In this document: in pieces, positions 27,788 to 42,700 of the stretch
How positions within the stretch are numbered: the stretch's first letter is position 1
Layout of the letters: every line of letters starts with the position of its first letter
Source of the DNA: Chamaecrista fasciculata
Taxonomy: Eukaryota > Streptophyta > Magnoliopsida > Fabales > Fabaceae
Assembly: GCA_003254925.1 (NCBI GenBank)
Contig: QANZ01053478.1
Coordinates: 11,794 to 75,793, forward strand
Direction: 5' to 3'
DNA: 64,000 nucleotides
Translations under genes and position numbers: made by a program
Notes under the pieces: model-generated
Database searches by the model: none
Told to the model about the DNA's origin: nothing
The model's input: the letters and a program-made list of their open reading frames with translations, nothing else

Positions 27788-30700
27788 TTAGCTTTTAGGA
27801 TCTGAATCTTGCTTCTGGTATTGTTCAAGAATAATATTACACTCATTCATAACACGTGCATCTAGAAGACCATGATTCCAAAGTTTGATCATAAGGAGCC
27901 TCCAAGACCTGCGTAAATCGAGTTTTATTATTATTTCCATATGAACATGGTAGATGACATTTTACTCTATATAGCCACAAATGATGCTCATGTGGGACAA
28001 ACATTGTCACCAAAACCAAACCATATTTAAAATATATGTTCTGCTCCTTTCTTCTCTTTTCTTCTCTTAAATATATAATTACAATCAATTTGGTCCTTTT
28101 GTAATTTTAACAAAATTTAAAACTACATCCACTTTGTCATTAAAATTCAATTGGTATCCTTAACAGAAGGATCAAATTAATTGTAATTGCATCTTTTAAG
28201 GACTAAATCGTATAATTTCATTTTTCAATGACTAAATTAAGACATTTGCAATCTTTTAGGGACCAAACCACTAATTTACTCTAAAAGTAACAACAATGAC
28301 AAAATTCTAGACATCCTTTATTCATAATATATTGAACTAAGGTTGACTTTAAATGAAAAGCACCTAAATCAGAATCACCAAAAAGTGCCATGACAAACAT
28401 TTTCTCATGAGATGGGCTAGAAAGAAAAACAACAGAACTGGTACTTCCACCATATATGCGCGAATGCTACGCATATAACTTTATTCTAGCTAAAAATTAA
28501 TCTTGATCTACAACAAAGTTCACTAAGGAATGAGAAAAACAAAAATTATATGTAGATATTAAATATACAAACACCTCAAACACGAAATGATAGTTACCAA
28601 GTCAGTTCAGGGTTTTGGACAAGCTCAAGGCCATGCTTTTTTGAGAAAGCCTCACAGGCCCATGGAATGTGGCCATCTGCCAGAACACTGTCACAAGAAG
28701 AAAAGATTAGAATCTAGGAAGTAAGAATCGGAAAGGACAAAGCAAATCAACTTTCTACAGCTCAAAGGCACATTGAGCATTGAGTATACTAGTGAGTAGT
28801 GACAGCAAGATAATTTGAACCTAAATGAAAAGAACTTATTACCGCTGTTTCCGGACAAAGGAGTTCCACATATGCATTATTTGCTTCTCATCTTTGGTCA
28901 CATCAACAAAATTATCAAGCATCTGCACAATACCATACCTAGGTTGAAATCTTATACAAAGAATCATAAATGGTAAAGCTTCCTAATAAAAATCATATTG
29001 AAGTGAGCAAGATGTTGTGATTTAATCCATATGGCATTTAGTTTGTTACAGTCTAATTCAATGGAAGTATCTAGAAATTGAGCCCTGCAGATAAATCTTC
29101 ATGAAGACAACCAAGAAGTCAATCTCTAACTTCTAGATAATCATTGAATAATATAACAGCTAAAAGAGAGTTTTCTTGTTCAACTTCAACAACAATCACA
29201 ATAAGATATTTGATATATACAAACTGACACCAAAAAAATCAACTTCTATATGATTTAACATACCCTTCGGTCTTCCAAATCTCTAACATCATCATCAACT
29301 TCATCTTCACTATCTTGATCTGATAGAACTTGTTCAAGTGCCATTGGCTTTCAAGCAAAAGAGAAGAAGGATGAGTAAAAAATCTATCAGACATATGATT
29401 GAAATAAAATTTAACCATCTAATTCAGATATCATCAAAAAGAATTTTTTAGGGGGAAACAGGACTATGACTGATCAATAAGAACATAGTTCAACCTCCAG
29501 GTAATCACGGTTCATAGAAACCAAGAAATTTACTAAAAATAAAACTGATAAAAGTAAATACACTAAGCAGAAATACAGCAACCATCAATTATAATGATCC
29601 TACCTAAGTGCATGCCCTCATTATGCATCAGTTTTATGTTGCACCAAGATCAAAAACAACAAATAAAAATAAAAAAATAAAAAATATTCATTCACACAGC
29701 AGTAAGAAGCCATATGCACAATTTTATCTTATACAATACTTAAAGGCAGATATGTAATGCAAGATGTAGGACAGTCCTCTCCGACAAAACAAGCCACAAC
29801 CCAGAAACTGCACATTGCCACAGCTCTATTTCCTACTTTTCACCAAACCCTGTTAATCAATTTGGGAGACACTGATCCAAAGAACCAGGATAGACCCGAC
29901 TTCCTCTGATAATACCAAAAAGAATACTCCAAAGGTCATTCACTAATGGGCCATTGAGAAATATACAGGGCGAAGATTTTTTATGAGATAAGCAGATAAG
30001 GAAATACTTAAAGGGAATAGGGATATGCTAATTTAAGAAAAAATATATAACACAAGTATGGTTGGAACTTAAATCTATTTCATGTTTGTTTATTAACATA
30101 TAGGTTTAATAATAATTGAGAGATAAATTTTTTCCTTCTCAAAATTTTTCTTCAGTTTCAAGTTTATTTATATGTTTGAATAACCCAAATGACATAAAAT
30201 AGATAGCCCAGCCCAACATCTAACAAAACAAATAGTCAGGTCTTTCCATTCCACCTCTTCCCCCTATCTTTCAATTCATAGGTTTAATAATAATCAAGTC
30301 ATAAATTTTTTCCTTCTCAAAATTTTTCTTAAGTTTCAAGTTTATTTATGCTTTAATAACCCCAAATGGCATCAAATAGCTAGCCCAGCCCAACATCTAA
30401 CAAAAACAGTCTCATCACATCACATCACTCCACTCCACCTCTTCCCCCTCTTTCCATTTGGGTTAGTGACGTCAATTACCAAACGATAAATCTAGATTTA
30501 ACCAGACTGAGTGGGTGTACACATTCAGGGTTTGTCTTTCAAGCGTACCTCTAATTTCTGTATACTTGTATCTTTAATATTTTTCTTTATTCTCTCATCC
30601 TCAAATATAGGAATCTTCTGCTTTCCTCTATCCAGTCCTAAAACATTTTATATCGAGGAATCCCCGTTTACATTTTCGCCAATCAGAAACCTTCCCTACT

Positions 30701-33700
30701 CTAGCTTTAAGACTACCCCAACTTTACAGAGTTAGTTATCTTTCTCTAGCTACTTATCAGTTTACTTATGCACATTAATATAACAATCACACTGGTCAAT
30801 GCTGTAAAGAATAAGCTAGTAATCTTATTGAATAGATAACCAAATGAAATATTTGCAAAAAACAAAAAGGGTCCAATGCATGATTAACAAATAACTTAAC
30901 AGCAAAGCAAACAGTTAGAGGAAACAAAAGTAACATATATATTAAAGTCAGTCATTCCTCACCTGAGCTCTATGAGAGTGAAAAAACTGCCGCTTCTTCA
31001 GGAGGCCAGTACTGAAAGATTTTTGACAATAATATCAAAGGTATGTTCGCCAAGTTTTATGTATATCTAATAATCACATGTAATTTGAACTCCATCAAGA
31101 TATGGAAAGACTATAATCTCAAATAACTCGTTAGATGTCAAAACTAGTCCATCTATCATATATGCAGATATGTTGTACACAATATTTACCTGATCAATTT
31201 ATAATAATATAAACTGCAAGTTACGAATGAGTGTAGCTGCTATACTAATAAAGTTGAGTATCCACAAATTGTATGGCAGGCAGACAATGCTAAATTGCAA
31301 ACTCATCTACAATATCTTTCAAAGATCATTTAAACTCAAAAAATTATGGTTCTACTGAAGGCCCATGATTAATCGTATTTACTGTCTTTAAAATTGGACT
31401 GGACAAGACAATCAGACTGGAACTTGGGAAGGAACATTTTTCTAGTTACATTGAAGTATTGAACAATTAGGTCAGAAGTACATACTTTCGAGTGTCAGAA
31501 AGCTCAACAGATGACTTTCTAGTCTTCGCAAACTGTGCAGCAGATGTCCCAATATTATTTTCAGATGTTGATTGGTTATAGTCTGGGTCTAAACGAGATA
31601 GCCTCATTGCTTTTGAAACCCCTGCAAGGTAAAAGCATCATTAATGCTACAGTAATTGCAAATGTAAATGTCAGAAACAGTAAAAATGTGGATCTCAAAA
31701 CCTAGCAAAGATTTATCCATATGCCCAAGCAAGTGTATCAGTGTATTATTTTCTTTAGTAGGATATACTACCTTCTAGATAATATTTTTTTCTATTTTAA
31801 TAGGAAAATAAAGTAGTTATTGCAATGACAATCGATGCCTTGGTAGTAGAATAGCCCAGGTCAAGGCCAAACGAGGTTATTACTATGAATATCAATATTA
31901 AACTAAGAGGACTTACTATCGTTTGTGCAATGCTATGCTCAAATTAATGTGGTAAGGATGACATTGTGTTAAAAAGGTCATATTTATTAAATTATGGTTC
32001 AATATCATCTCTTTACTAGAGGGGTTAATTAGAAGTAGCATTGTATGTTAGCCTTTTACAATGTTTTTGAGATAGACGAGGATGTCAACAAATTAGGTAT
32101 TGAAATGAAAATTTTAAGGAAGATGGAAGAGGCTGTGCTTTTGATTGATGGTTAAAGAACATCCAGGAGTAATCAACTCCATTTTTATGGTAGGAGAAGC
32201 TTCCCAGTTGTTACATCCTGTTGTGAATATTTATATTAATTAGGATATCAATTAGGAATTGATTGTATAGCAATTAGGGATTGATTGTAGTTGAATATTT
32301 ATTCTCATTTATTTTGTTTCCTAGAATAGATTGAAAACTCTTGTATAAATACCCTATCTTTTTCATGAATAAGACACACAATTTCTCTCACTTATCATGG
32401 TATCAGAGCCTATTGTGATCCTCCACTAGTTTCTCTTTTCTTTCTAGCCATCATTTTCTTTTTCTCTCTTCCCACTACTGTGTTTCATTCCAGTAGGGCA
32501 TTTTGAGGCTGTGTTTCATTCCAGCCATCAGTATTTAGGGTTTTTTGTACGGCTGTGTGTCATTCCAGCCTTCACCTTCATTAGGGTTTTCTACTATCAT
32601 CACTGCACCACGCTGAAACCGGTCTTTGTCGGGCTTTTCTTGGAACACGCGCCCCACCACCGTCTTCAAAAGGTTCCGACCGTCAAAACCCACCTTTCCC
32701 TGTCGCCGTCCGTCGTCGTACACGCCCCCACGCGCCGCCCGACAGTTCGCCGAAAAGTTTACGCGCCGGCGCGTGACGCCGTTTCCGGCACCAGATTCCG
32801 CCGTTCTCGACGTCGCCGTGCTCGCCGGCCTCTTCTGGTCTCATTTCTGGAGTTTGTTTGCCAATATCTCATACTTGTGTTGGTCTTCTCTTTCTTAATG
32901 GCGTGTTCATCATCTATGACTACCTCAATTGCCTACATTGGTAATGTAACTGCTTGCCTTACTCATTCTCCTGACATTGGTCCTTGGATTCTTGACTCGG
33001 GTGCCTCTGAACATATCTCTGGTAATAAACATTTGTTCACCCATATTTCTAATTCCTCTTCTCTTCCTTCCATTACTATAGCCAATGGTTGTAAAACTAT
33101 TGCTACAGGAATTGGTCAAGCTCAAATTCTTCCTTCCTTATTTGTTGATTTTGTTCTTTATGTTCCAGAATCTCCCTTCAATCTTATCTCTGTTAGCAAA
33201 TTAATTCGTTCTCACAATTGTTCTATTACCTTTGCTAATAAATGTGTTTCTATCCAGGATCGTAGTACGGGTCGGATGATTGGCATAGGCCGTGAATCAG
33301 AAAGATTGTATCATCTTTCACCTGTTACATCTCCAGTTGCATGCCCATCCAGTAGTTATCCGTCACTTCTTCACAATCGTCTAGGACATCCAAGCGTTTC
33401 TAAACTTCGCCAAATGGATGCCTCTCTTTCTACCTTGTCTTCCCTCCCGTGTGAGTCGTGTCAATTGGGTAAACACACACGTTCTTCCTTCTCTGGTAAT
33501 CTCAATAGTCGATCCACCTCACCCTTTCAACTTGTTCACTCTGATGTTTGGGGTCCTAGTCGTGTGCCTTCTGTTTTTGGTTTTCAGTACTTCGTAACCT
33601 TTATTGATGATTACTCTCGTTGTACATGGTTGTATTTGATGAAATCTCGTTCTGAGGTTTTTGATATCTTCCAAAGTTTTTGTGCTGAAATCAAAACTCA

Positions 33701-36700
33701 GTTTAACACTTCTGTTTCTATCTTGCGTTCTGATAATGCTAAGGAGTATTTGTCTACACCCTTTAAGACCTTTATGACCTCTCAGGGAATTCTACATCAG
33801 ACATCTTGTCCTTATACCCCACAACAAAATGGGATAGCCGAACGTAAGAATCGTCACCTTATTGAAACAGCTCGCACTTTACTTATTCATAATAATGTCC
33901 CTACCAAATTTTGGAGTGACGCAGTTCTCACTGCATGTTACCTGATCAATCGCATGCCTTCATCAACTTTAAATAATCAAATCCCTCATTCCTTGTTGTT
34001 TCCTACTGATCCTCTTTATCATCTTCCTCCTCGTGTCTTTGGTTGTGTTTGTTTTGTGCATGATCTAACCCCAGGAAAAGATAAACTCACGGCCAAATCC
34101 ATCAAGTGTATTTTTCTCGGCTATGCTCGACTCCAAAAGGGCTACCGATGTTATTGTCCAGCAACTCAAAGGTGTTTCACCTCTCCTGATGTGACCTTCT
34201 TTGAGTCTACTCCATTCTTCGAGTCACCTGTGTCTTCTAGTCCTCCTGTGACTGAAGTCCTTCCTGTTCTCCCAGAACCTTCACTCCAGGAACCACCTAG
34301 TCCTCCTCTTCAGACATATCATCGCCGCCCGCGTCCCGACACCACAGGTCCTCCTTCTGACTCACAACCTTTGTCGGCTCCACTCGTTGCTCCGATCCAA
34401 CCTCCACCAGAAAGTCCTCCGATTGCCATTCATAAAGGTATTCGTTCCACTCGTAATCCTCATCCTGTTTATAATTTCTTGAGCTATCATCGTTTGTCTA
34501 CTCCATATTATGCCTTTGTGTCTTCTTTGGACTCTGTTTCTATTCCTAAGACTACAGATGAAGCTCTTGCACATCCTGGGTGGAGGCAAGCCATGCTTGA
34601 TGAGATGTCTGCTTTACATTCCAATGGTACATGGGACTTGGTTTCTCTTCCTCCTGGAAAGTCTCCGGTTGGTTGTCGGTGGGTCTATGCAGTCAAAGTT
34701 GGTCCAGATGGAAAGGTTGAACGACTCAAAGCTCGTTTGGTAGCCAAGGGATACACCCAAATCTTTGGCTTGGACTATGGTGATACTTTCTCTCCAGTTG
34801 CCAAAATTGCTTCGGTTCGTGTCTTCTTATCAATTGCGGCTATTCGTCACTGGCCACTTTATCAGCTTGACATTAAGAATGCCTTCCTTCATGGTGAACT
34901 AGAAGAAGAAGTCTATATGGAGCAACCACCTGGATTTGTTGCTCAGGGGGAGTATGGGAAAGTATGCCGACTTCGCCGCTCTCTTTACGGTCTCAAACAA
35001 TCCCCAAGAGCTTGGTTTGGCTGATTCAGTTCTGTAATTCAAGATTTTGGGATGACTCGCAGTGAGGCGGATCACACAGTCTTCTTTCGCCATACTGCAA
35101 ATGGAAAGTGCATTTACATGGTCGTATATGTGGATGAAATTGTTATCACAGGCGATGATGATGAAGGTATTGCCCAACTCAAACAACATCTGTGTAACCA
35201 CTTCCAAACTAAAGATTTGGGAAAGCTCAAGTATTTTCTGGGATTGAGGTTGCCCAATCAAGTACTGGTGTGGCTATTTCACAACGGAAGTATGCACTTG
35301 ACTTGTTAGAAGAGGCTGGCATGATGAATTGCAAACCAATTGAAACTCCAATGGATCCGATTGTTAGACTCTATCCAGGACAGGGGGAGCTGATAAACAA
35401 TCCTGAAAGATATCGAAGACTTGTGAGAAAACTGAATTATCTCACTATCACTCGTCCAGACATATCGTTTGCTGTGAGTGTAGTCAGTCAGTTTCTACAA
35501 TCACCATGTGATAGTCATTGGGATGCGGTTGTTCGGATTCTTCGCTACATTAAAGGAGCGCCAGGACAGGGATTATTATATGAAAATAGAGGAAACTCCC
35601 AAATTGTTGGCTTTTCAGATGCTGATTGGGCTGGTTCACCAGATGATAGGCGATCCACATCTGGATATTGCGTTTTAATTGGGGGTAACCTAGTCTCTTG
35701 GAAAAGTAAGAAACAAAATGTGGTTGCAAGGTCAAGTGCAGAAGCTGAGTATCGGGCTATGGCTTTAGCAACTTGTGAATTAGTATGGTTGAAACAACTT
35801 CTTCAAGAGATGAAATTTGGAAACATACACAAAATGGAGCTGGTATGTGATAACCAAGCAGCTATGCACATTGCCTCAAATCCAGTGTTTTATGAAAGGA
35901 CCAAACACATTGAAATTGATTGTCACTTTATTAGAGAGAAGATTCAGTCCGGATGCCTTGCTACTCGGTTTGTTAATTCAAATGATCAGCTGGCAGATAT
36001 TCTCACTAAATCTCTCAGAGGTCCTCGAATTAAATATCTATGTGGCAAGCTTGGTGCCTATGACATATATGCTCCAGCTTGAGGGGGAGTGTTGTGAATA
36101 TTTATATTAATTAGGATATCAATTAGGAATTGATTGTATAGCAATTAGGGATTGATTGTAGCTGAATATTTATTCTCATTTATTTTGTTTCCTAGAATAG
36201 ATTGAAAACTCTTGTATAAATACCCTATCTTTTTCATGAATAAGACACACAATTTCTCTCACTTATCACATCCCAAGTTAGAGGCTAGGAGACATTTGTG
36301 TAGGCAAGGCAACAATTTCAAAGCATAGAAGTAGAGAAGGCATTTGTAGATGTGAAAAGACGAAACAAACAGAGCATAAGCTCCTCGTTCCACCATATCA
36401 CAACTGTTGCGCTGCATCATCATGGATAGGTTACAAAAAAACAGATCATAAGCTCCTGATTCAGTCCCTCTTTTATTTCTTTTACACACTTTAAAACTTG
36501 GCTGTTGAAATGTGTGCTGTAATTGGGCCTTCCATGAACCCAATTAGATAGCTGAAACACTGCCAAAGAAGCCTGTGCTCATTACTAAATATTGACCCGT
36601 TTTGAGATTTTAAAGCATCGATTGGGTCACTAACTCAAGCTGCTGATGCAATCAGAAAAGAAGTCACTTACGATCAGTATTCTCCAAAAGCTCAGTATCT

Positions 36701-39700
36701 TCTACATTTAAGTCTGAATCTGATACAAGTGTATGCACACGCTTTCCATTCTTAGAAGCTGAGGTCTTTGCTTTTCTGCGCCTAGGTGGCTTTGCACTGA
36801 AAATAAATAAGTTAACTTTTTCGGCATGGCATACAAGAACAAGGAAACTTCAAAACACAATAAGTAAACTAGCTTACCAAAAGAAGAATGTTTGTAATTT
36901 GGGGTCAACGCCATCAGCAACAAACTGGAGTCAAAAAGTTTCTCAATAAATTTTCAGAGTAAAATATAAAAATAGTTCCTCACATCAGACGTTCATATTA
37001 AACATTAAATGGTTAGAAGCCTCTTCTTATTTTCTGAACATCACATATTCTTCTGATAAGTTTTGGTCGGAGATTGCTACCATCTCAAATGACTAGCATT
37101 GTGATATTATGTTTTTCTTCATTTAGTCTCTGTTTCTGATATGACATTTTCCATTGTTCTACTGCTGTATGTTTCAATTTTTTAGAGCAACACCATTAGA
37201 GTTGCCCCTTAAATGGTATTTTCTCAGTTATAAAGACTACAGATTATATTGCAAACATTTTCCTTATATAGGAAACTGGTAAGCTAAGGAATAGTCTCGT
37301 AAATCGTAATGCACCTTGAAGAGAGTAAACGGTATAGAAGGTTTTGTGGGGTTATAGTGTTAGTATAAATAGAGGTGTACAGCTAGTATTAAAAACACCA
37401 TATTCTGTCTTTCAATAACATATTCGGTTAGGTTTCCTCATCTTCTCCCCAACTTTTGCACTCCCTATTGATTCTTACACCTCTTAGCAACAATCCTAAC
37501 CCCTCCCCCCTCCCAAACAAGAAGAAAAAATAAAAAACAAAGTGCACACAAAAAAAATTATCCGTATACAGAATAATTATAACCAATTACATACTAATGA
37601 GATATTTAATAAAAAGGGTTGAGGGCAAGCTGCTCTGACCTCAGGTTTCAAGGCATCAGGTTTCACAGACACATTTACAGCCTGAAATTCATCTGATAGC
37701 TGCATAATAATAAAAGCATTACTACTGATGGTTTAATATAACTCAGTCATTAGAAGGCATGCATGGAATTAGAAGATTACTGACCCAAAATTCAAAGTTG
37801 AAGTGATCGTGCGATGAGGGCAAGTGATATTTTAGACCCTGAAGAAGGTCAATAATCAATATGTCACAGGTAGGAACAAATGATTTCTACTTATTATACT
37901 GAAAACATATGCTTAAACCAGAGCAACCAAGACTCAAGAGAATTGTCAACCTGAAAGCTGGCACATTTAACCAAACAGAACGGACAGGAGAAATCTGCAG
38001 TGACTGCCAAAAAAAAAAATTCCATTTAAAAGATAGGAAAATTTTGTACATGGGATAACCATATTCCAATATATGTATGTAAATTTAAATATCAAATCTC
38101 AAATGGTGAGAGAAGCTTTGAAGAATAAGATTTGTAACAATTGTGTAATCTTGAGTTCAACATAAGACAAACAAAATAAGACCATGTTCCATTTAATAAA
38201 AAGTAAGGATGATAATTAAACTGGTCAATTAATTAAAGAATGCATATCAACCAGAAAGGGGAAAAGAAATAAACCTTCCACGATACCTTCTGTTCTCTGC
38301 AACTTATTATCATAATACCTGTAATTAAACATGACACTACCTTCTCTCAACCTGGATCAAAAAGACGGGAGTTAAAGAGTAGAGCACACTCAATATTTTA
38401 TAGAAATTTTATGACAATAACCAGTTACCAACGTTTTTCTTTTTTCAGTAAATAAGATTTTAGAGGAAGAAAAGTTAAAAAGGAGGACAAGATATCCTCC
38501 TTGAATACCGGAATAAAGAGAACAAAACAAAAACAAACCAACTACGAAACAAAAGTACTCCACTATCCCTCAGCATGTTTACTGAGGAAAATGCTTGGAA
38601 GAAATCGTGGAGCTAAACTCCAAACAGAGTATATTAAAAAAAAGGTCTGATTGAGTCTAAGAAAACAAAAAAAAAAGCTCTTAAAAACTGGAGAATTCTG
38701 GATTTACAAAGGTGCCAAATCACAGTTTAAGTAGAAGCTTCATAAACTTCAACCCTCCTTATCCTGCCAAAAGCTCTAAATATAATTAAAAGACAATGTT
38801 ACAAGCATTGAGGATATCCAAAAGCCAAGATTCTACAGAACATGGAGATGTATTCACAAAATGTGTTTGATTCCCAAAGGCTTTTCTCAGTCATTTTATC
38901 CTTCTACTTTTCTAATCACCAGCAAATTGATTTGTAACCCAAGAATAAACTCAATAAGTTACAGAAAAAGAGGATTCACAAAAGAACATTTTGATCCACT
39001 GAAATATGATTGTGTCAACATATTGTAGTCAAGACATTGCAATCTTGTCAAAGTCTATTCCCACCAATAAGTACAAAAACACAAATCATATTACAACCAT
39101 GACAGTCAGTTGCAAAAGGTGGATCTCAAAAAATATTTTTCCACATTCAAGAGTTCAATCCTAGCAACCTCCATTTTCCACTTCTCCTATATTGTATAAA
39201 AAATAAATAAGATAAGATATGTAAAGCTTATGTGATAGAACCCCCAATAGAGATAATTAAGGAAATGTGGAGAGAGGGATAGAACAAAATCAGAGAAATA
39301 ATCTCCAGAATCTAGAGAACATCTCTTCAAATTCTTGCGAGAGAAATATAAAAACCACAAGTACAAGAATCTTAGTACTTGGGACCACAAGTTCAGAATC
39401 TGAAACTTGGAAATAGAGAGAATAATTTCAATATAGCAGGGGTATTTATAAATACCTTTGCTAACCAACTACTCCTAAAATTCAAGAAACACTAAGATAT
39501 GAAACTGCCCAATACATACTACATGGCCTATCCCACTACTTCCTAAATAACATAAAATGAAAATATTAAAAATGAAATCAGAAACATACATCTAACTAAA
39601 CCTATCCTAACTGAGAATGGTAATTATATTAAGTTAAGCCTTTTCTTTGGGCCTCCTTGCATAAATAAAAAATGGCTTCATAGTGGGACCCGTATCATTA

Positions 39701-42700
39701 TGCTTGGTCCATACTTCAAGCCCAAAGCGTTTTCACAAGAACAGACAAATTAGAGGAGACATTAAAGCCCAATCATCTGTCTTCACATAAAAACTTAAGT
39801 TCCAAATCACATGATCCTTGACGATAACACTTACAAGAATCAAAGCCATAACACTCACAGACCTATGGATTCCATGACAAAGATGACCATGAAAAATTTG
39901 AAATTTACCTAATGATACGAGATAATGATGAAGATGGTACTTCAGTTCTTGTATATGTACGATAAGTAGATTTTGTCTTTCCCCCAAACTCTTCTGCAGA
40001 AATTGTGATTTCTACTTGCTTTGATGTACTCTTAAGAAACACAGAATGGAAAAGAAATAAGCAGCAGTCACTACAAGCTTTCCAGAGAAAATCCAAGTCT
40101 ATCGTGGTATTTTGGCAATGAACTACCTTGTACAGTAGATAAGTAAGATTTAAGATAGAACTAACCACATTTTCAGAGTTACAGGGAACTTGAAGGGAGA
40201 TACACTTGTCTTCATTTAAAAAATCTGACTGCAATAACAATATTGCAATTTATTACAAACACTATAATATAAAGAAGAAATCAGAAGGATTGAAATCGAT
40301 TCTAAGACAAAAGGAAGCAGGAGGAAGACAATGCTAGACATAAGTTTATAGAAAGGTACCTTTAAAAAACAAGGAAGCAAATTGACAGTTGACATAATCT
40401 CAACTCGCTGTCCCAAACTAAAACTTGGAGAACTCTCCCACGTCATATAAAGTGATTCTAAAGATACTTTTCCATATAAGCAGTATTCTCCAGCTGTAGC
40501 TGTCAAGTTCAGAATGAAATACAATTGAAAGACAATTTGTAGCACTAAAGAACATTAGGATATTAAATTAGATGCCCACATGGAGCTCTTTTTCCATTAA
40601 ATCTGCTTTATATGTTTTAGCAGTTTGGAATTATCTGTAGTCCTCCATTTTGTACAATGCGACTGCTAGAGTATCTACTCTGCAAGTTATATCCTATTAG
40701 CACCAGATGTAAGTTTATCAAACAACTCCTAAGGATCTATGGAATATGGCTTTACAGGTTTTATTTAAAAAGGAAAAAAAAACAAATTTCATGAGAAAAA
40801 AAAAAAGGAGAAATGCAATGTTTTAAACCTTTCATGAATATTGCTTAAGCCCTTGTTTCAGTGGCATTTACTTGTCTGGCATCTCTTTGGTGTTCAGCTC
40901 ATAATCTAGATTGAGCGTCTTCACTTACCAATATTCAAAGAGATTGGAAGACATTGTTGATGAATTTTTAAAGGAAAAAAGAAGAGAGAAGAAGGAAATC
41001 TTCAAAAGCCATGGCCTAAAATCCAGAAAGAAACAAAAATAAAATGCATTACACAACAAGGTTCTGCAGCAAACTTTTTATATAAAACAGAACAATACAA
41101 AAGAGGATGACAAGATACAAACAGGCAATAAAGCCACAATCCCTTGCGTATTGGACTGGGACACTACATTAAACACTTGTGTGAATGGCATTAAAGAGAG
41201 GGCAGAAACTTAACCCAATGCCACAAGACATGCAGAAACTTAAACCAATGCAACAAGACATCCTTGGGCAAGCAGACACCCCTAGAGTACAAGAGTTCGT
41301 TTCTGAATTCTCACCAAATACACCAAAATCAAGTACGAGCCCACCACAACTTTTTCACAGTACTTTCAACAAGAGTTTTTCTTTTATACATCTTTGTTCA
41401 TTTTGTCTATGGAGGATTTCTTGTCCTTTTACATGTAGTTCACTTTTTTGAAAAAATATTCCTTTTATTCTTCAAAAACTAAAAAAAGTGGCTCAATAGC
41501 AAGGTGATGAATGCGGCCAATATTCTTTTTAATGACACAAATTTAAAACTAAAGCATATCTCACATGTCAAAGAAGTTAGATCCATAGGCACCCTGCTTG
41601 AATTGACTGCAGTTGATGAATTCAAGTTTTCAACTGCAAATAAACTTATAAAATCAGAGTTGAGTAAATATAGATTCTTTCATCTCAATTAAATTGGACA
41701 AGCATATACATACCAAAGCTGACAAACAAGATAGCAAGTGAGCCAGATCTGGCTTCCACAGCTAGCTTATTAACCTCAGGCAGGGTAAAGTTTGCTTGAA
41801 CTTGAGAATCCCCATCAATCCCAGAGCAATTGCGAAACATACAAAGCCGACTGATCCGATATGTAGCGGAATACTTTGTTTAGAGCCATTCATAACATAG
41901 CATTTCATAGCACAGAAAGAAATAAAAAAGTATAAATTAGTAAATTAGATTTAAGGTATTATGCACAAAAATTAGTTCTGCTGAAGTGAAACTACTCTTA
42001 CCTCTGCAACTCCAACATCAGAAACCAGTCTTCCCAGAAAGATGTACAAGGGAAAGACAGTTGGGGTCTCAGGCATGGTTTGCGACAGCGAGATTTTCAT
42101 TTGGATTCTATTCAAATTATTTAAACCCGTTAACATCTCAAAATTGATATTTATGCTTAAGTAAAGTAGAGAGAAACAAGGCAGGAGCAAAACAATATAA
42201 CATGATCCAATGTAGTCACAAAAAATTACAGCTAATTCAAGCATATCAGAGTTTTTTTTCCTAGATTAAATCAAGCAAATCAAAACATAATAAACTATCA
42301 TTTAAGAAGGAAAGGAAGGAAAGGTGTTGAAAAATATTAGGAATTATATTATTTGTTGTTATTAGCTTCTTCTCATAGGAAGAGGATTAGGAATACTACT
42401 TTTTCTTATTTAAACTTCTGTAAACTTTATTTATGTTTAATCAAGTAATAAAAGTTCTTCCTTCTTTCATACTTCAACATGGTATCAGAGCCTGGTTGAC
42501 ACGTCAAATTAAAACTTCCGAGAATTCCTTTGTTCTTCATCCTTTCCAAACAATCTCACCAAAATTCCATTGCTCTTCTATCTTCGGCCTCTACTCACCA
42601 GGATTTCTTTGTCCTTCATGGATGAGTCATAGCCGTCCTTAATTGACAATAACCACTAAAATTCACCATCCTTAGTTTGCGATTCTGAGTCCCAACAACA

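Larger units (their letters stand above)
32219..36268 (+). mobile_element. Ty1/copia LTR retrotransposon, young, antisense in an EMF2 intron
   Basis: The LTRs are 179 bp each (32219-32397, 36090-36268) and differ at one position by eye. A 5-bp target duplication CATCC flanks them (32214-32218, 36269-36273). The tRNA-iMet primer site TGGTATCAGAGCC starts at 32398 and the polypurine tract GAGGGGGAG is at 36081-36089. The parts follow copia order: protease with DSGASEH (about 32985-33060), GAG-pre-integrase zinc motif region (33370-33490), integrase core (33530-33890), reverse transcriptase (34660-35250) and RNase H (35430-36020). A gag region was not recognised between leader and protease, so the element is compact. 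The coding region is nearly whole but broken in roughly one or two places. LTR similarity suggests an age well under one million years. The short LTRs fit the Ale-type lineage, tentatively. Confidence 0.93.

Noticed and set aside
41185-41692. Plus-strand frames between EMF2 exons
   Set aside because: They lie in an EMF2 intron, antisense to the gene, and show no family features.
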